Assembly (NCBI RefSeq): GCF_002091755.1
Contig: NZ_BDAI01000004.1
Location: 124,001-188,000, forward strand
DNA: 64,000 bases
Direction of reading: 5' to 3'
Source: Pseudomonas nitroreducens NBRC 12694
GTDB taxonomy: Bacteria > Pseudomonadota > Gammaproteobacteria > Pseudomonadales > Pseudomonadaceae
Program-made: the position numbers and the translations under genes
In this document: in pieces, positions 1 to 8,291 of the stretch
Numbering within the stretch: position 1 is the first letter of the stretch
How the letters are laid out: every line of letters starts with the position of its first letter
The notes under the pieces: model-generated
Database searches by the model: none
The model's input: only the letters and a program-made list of their open reading frames with translations
What the model was told of the DNA's origin: nothing

Positions 1-1231
1 CCAGCAGCGCCCCGAGGCTGCCCAACAGCAAGGGCTTGCCGGCGCCGCCCAGGGCGCTGGACAGCGGAATTACCGCATGGTTATCCAGCCAGCTGAACGC
101 CAGCATGATCGCCACCGCCAGCACCGAGCCGGGCAGCGCATAGCCCAGATTGGAGATGCCGATTGCCGAGCGCACCGCGGGCGTTGGCGACAGCCGCCGG
201 GCGAAGGCCAGCAACAGCGCGACGGCCACCGTGATCAGCGCAGCGAAACCACCCAGGTACAGGCTGTGGAGGATCAACCCCCAGTAGCGCTCGTCGAGGT
301 CGAAACGCCCTTTCTGCCAGACCCACACCACCAGTTGCAGCACCGGGATGACGAAGGCGCAGGCGAATACCAGCAGGCACCAGGCGCTGGCGGCGAGGGC
401 CTTCCAGCCACGCAGCCGATACAGCGCCGCACCACGCGGGCGCTCGTTGGGCACACCGCTGCGGCCGCGGCTGTAGCGCTCGCCCAGCAGCACCAGCATG
501 ACGAACAGCAACAGCAGGCTGGCCAGCTGGGTGGCGCTGGAGAGGCTGTAGAAGCCGTACCAGGTCTTGTAGACGGCGGTGGTGAAGGTGTCGAAGTTGA
601 ACACCGACACGGTACCGAAATCCGCCAGGGTTTCCATGATCGCCAGCGCCAGCCCGGCGCCGATGGCCGGCCGCGCCATGGGCAGGGCGACGCGCCAGAA
701 GGCGGCCAGGGGCGACAGGCCAAGCACCCGCGCCGCCTCCGTCAGGCCGCGCCCCTGGGCGAGGAAGGCGGTGCGCGCGAGCAGATAGACGTAGGGGTAG
801 AAGACCAACACCAGCACGGTGATCACGCCGCCGGTGGAGCGCACGCGCGGCAGCCGCAGGCCGCTGCCGAACCACTCGCGCAGCAGCGTCTGCACGGGGC
901 CGGAGAAATCCAGCAGGCCGACGAAGACGAACGCCAGCACATAGGCCGGCACCGCGAAGGGCAGCATCAGCGCCCAGTCCAGCCAGCGCCGGCCGGGGAA
1001 TTCGCAGAGACTGGTGAGCCAGGCAAGGCTGACGCCGAGCACGGTCACGCCCCCCCCTACGCCGGCCACCAGCACCAGGGTATTGCCCAGCAGGCGCGTC
1101 ATCTGGGTTTCCCACAGGTGCGACCAGATTTCGCGGTCGATTTCCGCCCAGCTCAGCAGCAGGACGCTGATGGGCAGCAAAACCAGGGTGGCGACGGCAA
1201 AGGTGATGGAGGTCCAGCGGTGGGTGCGCAT
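1..1231 (-). CDS. Ferric iron-type ABC transporter permease (FbpB family), C-terminus cut by window edge
   Basis: The frame is open from the ATG at 1231 (MRTHRWTSITF) to the left edge of the window without a stop, so the C-terminus is missing. The protein is a chain of hydrophobic segments. Around 650-740 it carries the permease EAA-type loop (ARVLGLSPLAAFWRVALPMARPAI), followed by a second membrane block. This is the double-permease layout of the FbpB/SfuB family, which moves Fe3+ across the inner membrane from a periplasmic binding protein. The likely partner is the binding protein at 1763-2764, on the same strand but separated by a gene on the other strand. I recall the PAO1 counterpart as PA5216. 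The substrate is inferred from family and partner; the ATPase is not in this window. Confidence 0.85.
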   Translation of the reverse strand, partial: MRTHRWTSITFAVATLVLLPISVLLLSWAEIDREIWSHLWETQMTRLLGNTLVLVAGVGGGVTVLGVSLAWLTSLCEFPGRRWLDWALMLPFAVPAYVLAFVFVGLLDFSGPVQTLLREWFGSGLRLPRVRSTGGVITVLVLVFYPYVYLLARTAFLAQGRGLTEAARVLGLSPLAAFWRVALPMARPAIGAGLALAIMETLADFGTVSVFNFDTFTTAVYKTWYGFYSLSSATQLASLLLLFVMLVLLGERYSRGRSGVPNERPRGAALYRLRGWKALAASAWCLLVFACAFVIPVLQLVVWVWQKGRFDLDERYWGLILHSLYLGGFAALITVAVALLLAFARRLSPTPAVRSAIGISNLGYALPGSVLAVAIMLAFSWLDNHAVIPLSSALGGAGKPLLLGSLGALL

Positions 1232-1407
1232 GCGTTGCGTTATTCCAGGAGATCAGCCGGTGTTCGCAGGAAATGTCACCGAAGAACTGACGGCAACTTC
1301 CCTCATTGGTATCGAATTCGCCTGATCCTCATGCGACAGGGATAAAGCTCAAGCTAGTGCGGTCGAATCCGCCACTTTGCCATTCCAACCTGCCAAGGAA
1401 AAAGCCC

Positions 1408-1746
1408 ATGTCCTCCCCTCGCTCTCTCTGCGGACTGCTGCTTCTGACACTGTGCGGCGCCGTTCAGGCCGACGAGCCCACTCCCATGGAGGCCTGCCTG
1501 CAAATGGCAATGACGCTCCTGGCCGAGAATCCGCAAGTACAGGAGCGCTGGCAGCAGACCTGGGTGGAGCCCTCGTCGATCCGCGAAGAGGCCTACGACG
1601 GCGAGGTGGACGGGCAGCACGCCAGCAAGCGCCTGACCGCCCAACTGCGCCGCGGCGACCAGTCGGACGGCCAGTTCATCTGCCTGCTGGCGGAGAACGG
1701 CAAGGCGCTTTCAGTGGATCACAAGGGCGACGCCGACAGCCAGTAA
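1408..1746 (+). CDS. Small secreted protein of unknown function
   Basis: This is a 112-residue protein. The ATG at 1408 is preceded by AAGGA at good spacing, and the protein starts with a clear Sec signal peptide (LLLLTLCGAVQA) with likely cleavage after VQA. The mature part is about 90 residues, acidic and polar, and keeps two cysteines, one near its start and one in a QFICLL segment, which could form a disulfide in the periplasm. The reading frame is open further upstream to 1306, but the signal peptide and ribosome site favour 1408. I do not recognise the family. It lies between the two genes of an iron importer and on the opposite strand to both, so it is not part of that operon. Confidence 0.75.
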   Translation: MSSPRSLCGLLLLTLCGAVQADEPTPMEACLQMAMTLLAENPQVQERWQQTWVEPSSIREEAYDGEVDGQHASKRLTAQLRRGDQSDGQFICLLAENGKALSVDHKGDADSQ

Positions 1747-1762
1747 GGCGCCAGCGCTTCCA

Positions 1763-2764
1763 TCAGTTCCAGCCGGCGCGGTCCATCAGCTTGATCGCTT
1801 CGGCCTGGCGCTTGCCGGCGATCTCCACCGGAATGCTGTCGGCCTTGAACTCACCCCAGGCGGCCACTTCCTGCGACGGTGCAACCTTCGGGTTGGCCGG
1901 GAACTCCTGGTTGATGCCGGCGAACAGCGACTGGGCTTCCGCGCCGGTCATCCATTCCACCAGCTTCTTGGCTTCTTCCGGGTGCGGCGCGTACTTGGTC
2001 AGGCCGATGCCCGACAGGTTGACGTGCACGCCCCGGTCGCCCTGGTTCGGCCAGAACAGCTTCACCGGCAGCTGCGGGTTGTCCTTGTGCATGCGCCCGT
2101 AGTAGTAGGTGTTGACGATGCCGACGTCGCACTGGCCAGCGGCGATGGCCTGCAGCAGCGCGTTATCGTCGGAGAACACATCGGTAGCCAGGTTGTTCAC
2201 CCAGCCCTTGAGGATTTCCTCAGTCTTCTCGGCGCCATGGGTCTCGATCAGGGTGGCGGTCAGCGACTGGTTGTAGACCTTCTTCGCGGTCCGCAGGCAC
2301 AGGCGGCCTTCCCATTTAGCATCAGCCAGTTCTTCATAGGTCGACAGTTCCTCGGGCTTCACCCGCTGGGTCGAATAGGCGATGGTCCGTGCGCGCAGCG
2401 ACAGGCCGGTCCAGCTGTCGGTGCCGGAGCGGTACTGCGGCGGGATGTTCGCGTCCAGGGTCGGCGAATCGAAGGGCTGCAGGATGCCCATCTTCTCGGC
2501 CTGCCAGAGGTTGCCGGCATCCACGGTGAGCAGCAGGTCGGCCGGGGTGTTGGCGCCTTCGGCCTTGATCCGCGCCATCAGTGGCGCTTCCTTGTCGGTG
2601 ATGAACTTGATCTTCACCCCGGTCTTTTCGGTATAGGCGTCGAACACCGGTTTGATCAGCTCGTCGATGCGCGAGGAATAGACCACCACTTCGTCGGCGG
2701 CCTGGGCGGTGCTACCGAGGGCAGCCAGCAGGAGGGTGGCGATAAGACCTTTGCGCGCGAGCAT
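1763..2764 (-). CDS. Periplasmic ferric iron-binding protein of an ABC importer (FbpA family)
   Basis: The protein has 333 residues and starts at the ATG at 2764, preceded by AAGGA; the frame is open further upstream only through repeat DNA. It has a signal peptide (LIATLLLAALGSTAQA), then the type II binding-protein fold starting VVVYSSRIDELIKPVF. The segment NTYYYGRMH holds the run of tyrosines that binds Fe3+ in FbpA/FutA proteins. It would deliver iron to the permease at 1-1231. I recall the PAO1 counterpart as PA5217. A palindrome about 30 bases before the start codon is a candidate iron-responsive operator. Confidence 0.92.
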   Translation of the reverse strand: MLARKGLIATLLLAALGSTAQAADEVVVYSSRIDELIKPVFDAYTEKTGVKIKFITDKEAPLMARIKAEGANTPADLLLTVDAGNLWQAEKMGILQPFDSPTLDANIPPQYRSGTDSWTGLSLRARTIAYSTQRVKPEELSTYEELADAKWEGRLCLRTAKKVYNQSLTATLIETHGAEKTEEILKGWVNNLATDVFSDDNALLQAIAAGQCDVGIVNTYYYGRMHKDNPQLPVKLFWPNQGDRGVHVNLSGIGLTKYAPHPEEAKKLVEWMTGAEAQSLFAGINQEFPANPKVAPSQEVAAWGEFKADSIPVEIAGKRQAEAIKLMDRAGWN

Positions 2765-2793
2765 GAGCGTGTCCTTTGCGGAGAAGAAATCCC

Positions 2794-2818
2794 GCAAATG
2801 ATAAGGAACCTCATTTGC
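2794..2818 (-). promoter_or_regulatory. Palindrome before the iron-binding protein gene, candidate Fur-type operator
   Basis: GCAAATGA and TCATTTGC form a perfect 8-base inverted repeat with a 9-base spacer, ending 30 bases before the start codon of the iron-binding protein. The left part, AAATGATAA, resembles half of a Fur box (consensus GATAATGATAATCATTATC), but the spacer fits poorly. An operator role is inferred from position and symmetry. Confidence 0.45.
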
Positions 2819-2896
2819 TACTGAGGGGCGCGTTTGTGTCGGCGTGTTTCGGGAGGGTGTGGTTTGGGGTCGCGGGGCGATCGGGGCGCAAGGCAA

Positions 2897-3041
2897 GAGC
2901 CCCTCACCCCAGCCCTCTCCCAAAGGGAGAGGGAGCCGTTCGGCGTATCTGAATATCACGGAGTCAGCCGGCGATCTCTGAACGATCAGCGCACGCCGAT
3001 CAGTCCCCTCTCCCTCCGGGAGAGGGTTAGGGTGAGGGGAC
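2897..3041. repeat. MITE-like intergenic repeat with two hairpins
   Basis: The element begins GCCCCTCACCCCAGCCCTCTCCC and ends with a near reverse complement of that (about 20 of 23 positions agree), so it has terminal inverted repeats. Each end folds into its own hairpin: CCCTCTCCC-AAA-GGGAGAGGG at 2913-2933 and CCCTCTCCC-TCC-GGGAGAGGG at 3006-3026. A related copy lies at 12277-12421, sharing GAGCCCCTC, the hairpin and CCGTTCGGCG. It fills the gap between two genes of the same strand. There is no coding sequence inside. It looks like a non-autonomous mobile element of the kind common in Pseudomonas and Xanthomonas. Confidence 0.75.
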
Positions 3042-3054
3042 CGAAGGCTACCCT

Positions 3055-4272
3055 CTACACTCGCGCCAGATTGGGCAGATCCCCGGAAAGCCCCAGCGCC
3101 TGGCGCACGAACATGCCCTTGGCCTCATGGTGCTTGTCCACCAGCCGCAACCCGGCGTTGCGCAGCCAGCGCACCGCCAGCGGGTCGGCCTGGAACAGGC
3201 GCTGGAAGCCTTCCATCGCCGCCATCATGGCCAGGTTGTGCGGCATGCGACGACGTTCGAAGCGGCTCAGCACGCGTTCCTCGGCGATGCTCTCGCCACG
3301 GGCGTGGGCATGCTCGATCACCTCGGCGAGCACCGCGGCATCCAGGAAGCCCAGGTTCACGCCCTGCCCGGCCAGTGGGTGGATGGTGTGCGCGGCATCG
3401 CCGATCAGCGCCAGCCCCGGCTCCACATAGCGTTTCGCGTGGCGCTGGCGCAGCGGGATGCACAGCCGGCGATCGGCGTGTTCGATGGCGCCCAGGCGGT
3501 GCTCGAAGGCGAGCCCGAGCGCCTTGCAGAAGCCGTCGTCGTCCAGCGCCATGAGCTTCTCGGCTTGCTCGGGGGTAGTCGACCAGACGATCGAACACCA
3601 GTGCGCGTCGCCCTCCTTCGCCAGCGGCAGGAAGGCCAGCGGGCCGTCGTCGGTGAAGCGCTGCCAGGCGGTGGCCTCGTGCGGCTTCTCGCAACGTACG
3701 CTGGTAACGATGGCATGATGCAGGTAATCCCACTCGCGGGTGGCGCAGCCGGCCAGGCGGCGCACGGCGGAATTCGCGCCGTCGGCGGCGACCACCAGCG
3801 GCGTGCGGATCTCGCGGCCATCGGCGAGGGTCAGCAGCCAGTCGTCGCCGGAATGGCGCAGTTGCTCCAGGCGCGCGTTAGGCAGCAAGCCGAGTGCGGA
3901 CTCGTGCAGGCGCTCCAGCAGGGCGTCCTGCACCACGCGGTTCTCGACGATATGGCCAAGCATCTCGGCATGCACGCTGGCGGCGCTGAAGTGGATCTGC
4001 CCGGTGCCGGAGCCGTCCCACACCTGCATCTCGCGGTAAGGTTCGGCGCGGCGCGCGGCGATGCCGTCCCAGGCGTGCAGGCGCTGGAGAATCCGCCGGC
4101 TGGCCTCGGACAGCGCACTGACGCGCGGCTCGAAGGGCGCTTCGCGGTCGAACGGTTTGACGCTCAGCGGCGAGCCGTCCAGCAGCAGGATATCCAGCCC
4201 GCTGCCTTCCAGGGCCAGGGCCAGCGCACTGCCGACCATTCCCGCCCCGACGATTACCAGATCCGCGTGCAT
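3055..4272 (-). CDS. FAD-dependent monooxygenase of the UbiH/UbiF/VisC family
   Basis: The protein has 405 residues. I chose the ATG at 4272 because AAGGA precedes it and the Rossmann motif starts at once (DLVIVGAGMVGSALALAL, the GxGxxG dinucleotide-binding site). The second FAD motif, LIGDAAHTIHPLAGQGVNLGFLDA, is typical of ubiquinone-ring hydroxylases. The enzyme should use O2 and NADPH to hydroxylate a polyprenyl-phenol or benzoquinol intermediate at the inner membrane. It is the last gene of an operon that also holds ubiH (4810-6000), so two different ring hydroxylases are encoded here. I recall the PAO1 counterpart as PA5221. Which ring carbon it modifies (UbiI-, UbiF- or another position) cannot be read from the sequence. 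Confidence 0.88.
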   Translation of the reverse strand: MHADLVIVGAGMVGSALALALEGSGLDILLLDGSPLSVKPFDREAPFEPRVSALSEASRRILQRLHAWDGIAARRAEPYREMQVWDGSGTGQIHFSAASVHAEMLGHIVENRVVQDALLERLHESALGLLPNARLEQLRHSGDDWLLTLADGREIRTPLVVAADGANSAVRRLAGCATREWDYLHHAIVTSVRCEKPHEATAWQRFTDDGPLAFLPLAKEGDAHWCSIVWSTTPEQAEKLMALDDDGFCKALGLAFEHRLGAIEHADRRLCIPLRQRHAKRYVEPGLALIGDAAHTIHPLAGQGVNLGFLDAAVLAEVIEHAHARGESIAEERVLSRFERRRMPHNLAMMAAMEGFQRLFQADPLAVRWLRNAGLRLVDKHHEAKGMFVRQALGLSGDLPNLARV

Positions 4273-4322
4273 GTGCGTTCCTTCTTCAGCGGCCCGCGCA
4301 GCAAGGGCACGGGCATCGAAAT

Positions 4323-4805
4323 TCAAGCGGCCTGCCGCGCGCGCGGCTTGAGCCGGACGTAGAGGGTCTTCTGCACCCGCGCCACCAGGGTGCCTTCGCC
4401 GTCACGCACTTCAGCATGCAGGCGCGGCAGGTACTTCTCACCCCCAGCGGTCTGCGCGCGGATTTCGTCGAGCAGGTGCTGGTCGATACGGAACTCGGCG
4501 TACACCGGCCCCTTGCCGGGGCTGACGAATTCGATGTTGGCAGCCTTGTCCCAGACGATGTACTCGCGCCCCAGGTTCTCCATCAGCATCAGCATGAAGA
4601 AGGGGTCAGTCATGCTGTACAGGCTGCCGCCGAACTGGGTTCCAACGTAATTGCGGTTGAACAGGTTCAGGCCCATCTTCACCCGCACCTCGCGAAAGTC
4701 CGCGCTGATATGGCGCACGCGCACGCCAGCGCCGAGATAGGGCGGGTAGAGATTCAGGCCGAAACGCAGCAGACGGGCGCGGCGGGCGCTTTTGCGGGAA
4801 TCCAT
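4323..4805 (-). CDS. DUF4442 hotdog-fold protein, possible thioesterase
   Basis: This is a 160-residue protein starting at MDSRKSARRARLLRF. It has the hotdog-type core seen in DUF4442/PaaI-like proteins: VRVKMGLNLFNRNYVGTQFGG, then SLYSMTDPFFMLMLMENL, then a block of strands with IEFVSPGKGPVYAEFRI. Related proteins hydrolyse acyl-CoA thioesters, but no specific substrate can be named. It sits between the two ubiquinone hydroxylase genes, with its start 5 bases from the end of ubiH, so it is co-transcribed with them. I recall the PAO1 counterpart as PA5222. A link to ubiquinone synthesis is only suggested by position. Confidence 0.8.
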   Translation of the reverse strand: MDSRKSARRARLLRFGLNLYPPYLGAGVRVRHISADFREVRVKMGLNLFNRNYVGTQFGGSLYSMTDPFFMLMLMENLGREYIVWDKAANIEFVSPGKGPVYAEFRIDQHLLDEIRAQTAGGEKYLPRLHAEVRDGEGTLVARVQKTLYVRLKPRARQAA

Positions 4806-4809
4806 CGAA

Positions 4810-6000
4810 TCAGACCGGCCGGGCGCCCAGGCCCATGGCCTGGCGGGCGAACCAGCGTTTGGCCGGCGGCAGCAGGTCAAGGCCGAGCAGGCCGATGTTG
4901 CGGCCGGTGGCCAGCAACGGCTGGTCGTTGGAGAACAGGCGGGTGACGCGGTCGGAGAAGCCGACGGTCATCTGCTGGTCGAGACGCTGGCCGTCCAGGT
5001 AACGCTGCAGTACGGAGAAATCGCCCGGCGCAGCGTCTTCCTGCAGCAGGCGGTCGCCCAGTGCCTTGGCATCGCGCAGCGACAGGTTGAAACCCTGCCC
5101 GGCAATGGGATGCAGACTGTGGGCTGCGTTGCCCAGCACCACGAGGTGCGGGCGAATCTGTTCGTCGGCCTCGGTCAGGCTCAGCGGGTAGCCATGGCGC
5201 ACGCCAACCTGGCGCAGGGTGCCCAGGCGGTAGCCGAAGGCCTCCTGCAACTCGGCGAGGAAGGCCGCATCGGGCAGCTCGCGCAGGCGCTCGGCGTCAC
5301 GGCCATTGCGGGTCCAGACCAGCGCGCAACGGTTTTCCGGCAGCGGCAGCGGCAGCAGGGCCAGCGGGCCGTTTTCGGTGAAGCGTTCGAAGGCTTGGCC
5401 GCGATGGGCCTCGGACGGGCTGACGTTGGCGATCAGCGCGGTCTGCCCATAGGACGAGGAACGCACGTTGATGCCCAGTTGCTCGCGCAGGCCGGAACGG
5501 CCGCCATCGGCCAGCACGGCGAGGTCGCAATCCAGCTGCGAGTCGTCGTCCAAGGTCAGGCGGTAGCCATCGCCCAGGGCGTCCATCCGGCGTACTTCGG
5601 CCGGGCAGCGCCAGCTCACCACTTCCGGGTCCAGCGCATGCCACAGGCATTGGCCGAGCCAGGCGTTCTCGACCACGTAGCCCAGCGCCGGAACGCCCTC
5701 TTCCACCGCGGTCAGGCGCGCGGCGCCGAAGCGGCCGCGGTCGGACACATGGATCTGGGTGATGGGCTCGGCACGCTGAGCGATCTGCTGCCAGAGCCCC
5801 AGGCGCTCGTAGATCTGCCGGCTGCCGAAGGACAGCGCCGAGGAGCGCGCGTCATAGCTCGGCTGGTAGGCGTCGCCAGGGGCGAAGGGCTCGACCAGCA
5901 CGATCTGCCAGCCGCGCGCGCGGGCGCCGGCCTGGAGAATCAGCGCAAGGCTCGCGCCGACGAGTCCGCCACCGATGATGGCCAGTTGCATACGTTGCAT
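4810..6000 (-). CDS. ubiH: 2-octaprenyl-6-methoxyphenyl hydroxylase
   Basis: The protein has 396 residues, with the N-terminal FAD site (LAIIGGGLVGASLALIL) and the second FAD motif VVLGNAAHSLHPIAGQGFNLSLRDAKAL near residue 280-310. It is a flavoprotein hydroxylase of ubiquinone synthesis, expected at the inner membrane with the Ubi complex. The start at 6000 leaves one base after the pepP stop codon; a second ATG at 5991 is possible. The order pepP-ubiH-visC-like is the same as in E. coli and PAO1 (where I recall PA5223-PA5224), which supports the name over other family members. Confidence 0.92.
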   Translation of the reverse strand: MQRMQLAIIGGGLVGASLALILQAGARARGWQIVLVEPFAPGDAYQPSYDARSSALSFGSRQIYERLGLWQQIAQRAEPITQIHVSDRGRFGAARLTAVEEGVPALGYVVENAWLGQCLWHALDPEVVSWRCPAEVRRMDALGDGYRLTLDDDSQLDCDLAVLADGGRSGLREQLGINVRSSSYGQTALIANVSPSEAHRGQAFERFTENGPLALLPLPLPENRCALVWTRNGRDAERLRELPDAAFLAELQEAFGYRLGTLRQVGVRHGYPLSLTEADEQIRPHLVVLGNAAHSLHPIAGQGFNLSLRDAKALGDRLLQEDAAPGDFSVLQRYLDGQRLDQQMTVGFSDRVTRLFSNDQPLLATGRNIGLLGLDLLPPAKRWFARQAMGLGARPV

Positions 6001-6001
6001 G

Positions 6002-7336
6002 TCAGGCGGCCTGGGCCTTGGCTTCGGCCATCAGCGCTTCGATCTCGGCAACGGTTTTCGGCACGCCGTTGGTCAGCACTTCGCAGCCAGTCTTGGTCAC
6101 CACCACGTCATCCTCGATGCGCACGCCGATGCCGCGCCACTTCTTCGGCACGTCGGTGTTGTCCGGGGCGATGTAGATACCCGGTTCGACGGTCATCGCC
6201 ATGCCCGGTTCGAGCACGCGCCATTCGCCGCCGACGCGGTATTCGCCGACGTCGTGCACGTCCATGCCCAGCCAGTGGCCGGCACGGTGCATGTAGAAGG
6301 CCTTGTAGGCTTCGCGCTCGATCAGTTCGTCGACGTCGCCCTTGAGCAGGCCCAGTTCCACCAGTCCGGCGGTGATGACCCGCACGGTGGCCTCGTGGGC
6401 TTCGTTCCAGTGGCGGCCGGGGGCGATGTAGTCGAACGCGGCCATGTTCGCGTCCAGCACCAGTTGGTAGATGGCCTTCTGCTCGGGACTGAACACGCCG
6501 CTGGCGGGGAAGGTGCGGGTGATGTCGCTGGCGTAGCAGTCGATCTCGCACCCGGCGTCGATCAGGATCAGGTCGCCATCCTTGATCTGTGCGTCGTTCT
6601 CCCGGTAATGCAGGATGCAGGCGTTGCGGCCGGCGGCGACGATGGAGCCGTAGGCCGGCATCTTCGCGCCGCCCAGGCGGAAGGCGTATTCCAGCTCGGC
6701 TTCCAGGTGGTACTCGTAAAGTCCCGGACGGCAGGCCTGCATGGCGCGGATATGGGCGCCGGCGGAGACTTCCGCGGCGTAGCGCATCACCTTCACCTCA
6801 CCGGCGCTCTTGTACAGGCGCTGGTCGTGCAGCAGATGGTCGAGGGCGACGAACTCGTTCGGCGGCTGCGCACCCTGGCGCGCCTTGGAGCGGATCACGT
6901 TGATCCAGTCCATCAGACGACGGTCGAACTCCTGGTTGGCGCCCAGCGCGTAATACACGCGGTCGCGGCCTTCGATCAGGCCCGGCAGGATGTCGTCGAT
7001 ATCGCCGATGGGGAAGGCATCGTCGGCGCCGAAGGTGCCGATGGCACCGTCCTGGCCGGCGCGCAGGCCATCCCAGAGTTCACGCTCCGGATCGCGCTCG
7101 CGGCAGAACAGCACGTACTCGCCGTGCTCGCGACCGGGAATCAGCGCCAGCACCGCTTCCGGCTCGGGGAAGCCGGTGAGGTACTGGAAGTCGCTGTCCT
7201 GGCGGTAGACGTGCTCGACGTCGCGGTTGCGGATGTACATCGGCGCCGCCGGGAGAATGGCGATGCTGTTGGGTTCCATCTGCGCCATCAGCGCCTTGCG
7301 ACGACGGGCGTATTCCGACTTGGCGATACGGATCAT
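6002..7336 (-). CDS. pepP: Xaa-Pro aminopeptidase P
   Basis: This 444-residue cytoplasmic metallopeptidase removes N-terminal residues next to proline. The N-terminal aminopeptidase-P domain (MIRIAKSEYARRRKAL to about residue 170) is followed by the pita-bread catalytic domain. The two-metal ligands are visible as LIDAGCEIDCYASDITRTF (two Asp), the His of HRAGHWLGMDVHDVGEY, and the Glu residues in TVEPGIYI and in VRIEDDVVVT. The open frame extends upstream of 7336, but the conserved start is the ATG there, 8 bases after the ygfB stop. It belongs to the ygfB-pepP-ubiH operon. Confidence 0.95.
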   Translation of the reverse strand: MIRIAKSEYARRRKALMAQMEPNSIAILPAAPMYIRNRDVEHVYRQDSDFQYLTGFPEPEAVLALIPGREHGEYVLFCRERDPERELWDGLRAGQDGAIGTFGADDAFPIGDIDDILPGLIEGRDRVYYALGANQEFDRRLMDWINVIRSKARQGAQPPNEFVALDHLLHDQRLYKSAGEVKVMRYAAEVSAGAHIRAMQACRPGLYEYHLEAELEYAFRLGGAKMPAYGSIVAAGRNACILHYRENDAQIKDGDLILIDAGCEIDCYASDITRTFPASGVFSPEQKAIYQLVLDANMAAFDYIAPGRHWNEAHEATVRVITAGLVELGLLKGDVDELIEREAYKAFYMHRAGHWLGMDVHDVGEYRVGGEWRVLEPGMAMTVEPGIYIAPDNTDVPKKWRGIGVRIEDDVVVTKTGCEVLTNGVPKTVAEIEALMAEAKAQAA

Positions 7337-7344
7337 GCGCGACC

Positions 7345-7899
7345 TCAATGCAGGGAGGGTTTCTCGGCCGGTGCCGGCACCTTGCCGAATTCGGAGAACA
7401 GCAGCAGCGGGGCCACGCGCAGGTATTCCTGCACTTCCATGTAGTCGGCCTCGCCATCTTCGGATTCTTCCAGCTGGCCGCCGACCTGGGCGATGGCGGC
7501 GATGTCCTGCAGCACTTCGTCGGCTTCGTCCGACAGGCTGGGGGCACGCAGCGCCAGGCCGAAGCCGGCGAGGAAGCCCTGGCACCACTGGCCCAGGGCC
7601 ACGGCGCGCTCGGCCAGCGGCGCGTCGTCGTTGGGCAGCATCAGCACCACGGCCATCTCGCCCTGGCTGAAGTCCTGCTGGACCATGCCCAGCAGGCCGC
7701 CGAGGGCCGCGCTCAGGCGTTCGCCCGGCTCGCCGCCGAGCAGGTCGCTGGCGGCCTGCAGCCATTCTGCCTGGTCGAAGCCACTGCCGGCGCAGACGCG
7801 ACCGAGCAGGTGGCCGTGCAGTTCGGCAGGGGAAATGGGCAGGGCAGCCTCGGCAAGCAGGGCGGCGAAAGCGGTGTAGGCGGAGCTGGAAGTGGACAT
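7345..7899 (-). CDS. ygfB: UPF0149 family protein YgfB
   Basis: The protein has 184 residues and starts MSTSSSAYTAFAALL. It is all-helical and acidic, and carries the family pattern HGHLLGRVCAG near residue 30 and FLAGFGLAL in the middle. In E. coli and Pseudomonas ygfB sits directly before pepP and ubiH, as here. From the literature I recall that P. aeruginosa YgfB acts with the AlpA anti-terminator to repress the AmpDh3 cell-wall amidase and so affects beta-lactam resistance; this is family knowledge, not visible in the sequence. It is the first gene of the operon, and its start is about 180 bases from the divergent gene at 8082. Confidence 0.9.
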   Translation of the reverse strand: MSTSSSAYTAFAALLAEAALPISPAELHGHLLGRVCAGSGFDQAEWLQAASDLLGGEPGERLSAALGGLLGMVQQDFSQGEMAVVLMLPNDDAPLAERAVALGQWCQGFLAGFGLALRAPSLSDEADEVLQDIAAIAQVGGQLEESEDGEADYMEVQEYLRVAPLLLFSEFGKVPAPAEKPSLH

Positions 7900-8081
7900 G
7901 ATCGAACCCGGGTGACGGCTAGGCGCCATCAGGCGCCGCGCATAGAATAGGGTCCGTTATCCTAGCACCGGCGCACACCGCAAGACCATGTGACGACTCG
8001 TCGGGCCGCCGTGCGTTGACCCACCCCCACGGCAGTCCTATATAGTTCTCGATTACTTAAGCAACTCCCAAGCGAGAGCCC

Positions 8082-8291
8082 ATGGAAGACGCCGACCTGC
8101 ACGCGCTGATCGCCAAGTTCGACCTGCTGCTCCAGCGCCTGGAACAGCTCAAGGCCGAGAACCGGCTGCTGCGGGCGAACGAGAAAAGCTGGCGGGAAGA
8201 ACGCGCCCATCTGATCGAGAAGAACGATTTGGCTCGGCAGAAGGTCGAAGCGATGATTTTGCGTCTTAAAGCCCTGGAGCAGGACTCATGA
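8082..8291 (+). CDS. Small coiled-coil protein (TIGR02449 family, ZapB-like)
   Basis: The 69-residue protein is almost entirely a coiled coil with leucine heptads (LIAKFDLLLQRLEQLKAENRLL). It ends in an ATGA overlap with zapA, so the two are translated together. The TIGR02449 family always precedes zapA in gammaproteobacteria. Its length and heptads resemble the cell-division protein ZapB, and a role at the Z ring with ZapA is a reasonable inference from the context. I recall the PAO1 counterpart as PA5226. Confidence 0.85.
   Translation: MEDADLHALIAKFDLLLQRLEQLKAENRLLRANEKSWREERAHLIEKNDLARQKVEAMILRLKALEQDS

Noticed and set aside
2935..2945. CCGTTCGGCG in the repeats as an AlgR binding site
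   Set aside because: It resembles the AlgR core CCGTTCGTC but occurs inside a dispersed repeat at two unrelated places, so chance or repeat ancestry explains it.
4792..6345. Long plus-strand open frame opposite ubiH
   Set aside because: It mirrors ubiH and pepP in an out-of-phase frame; the translation is Gly/Gln/Arg-rich without domains, a common effect of high GC.
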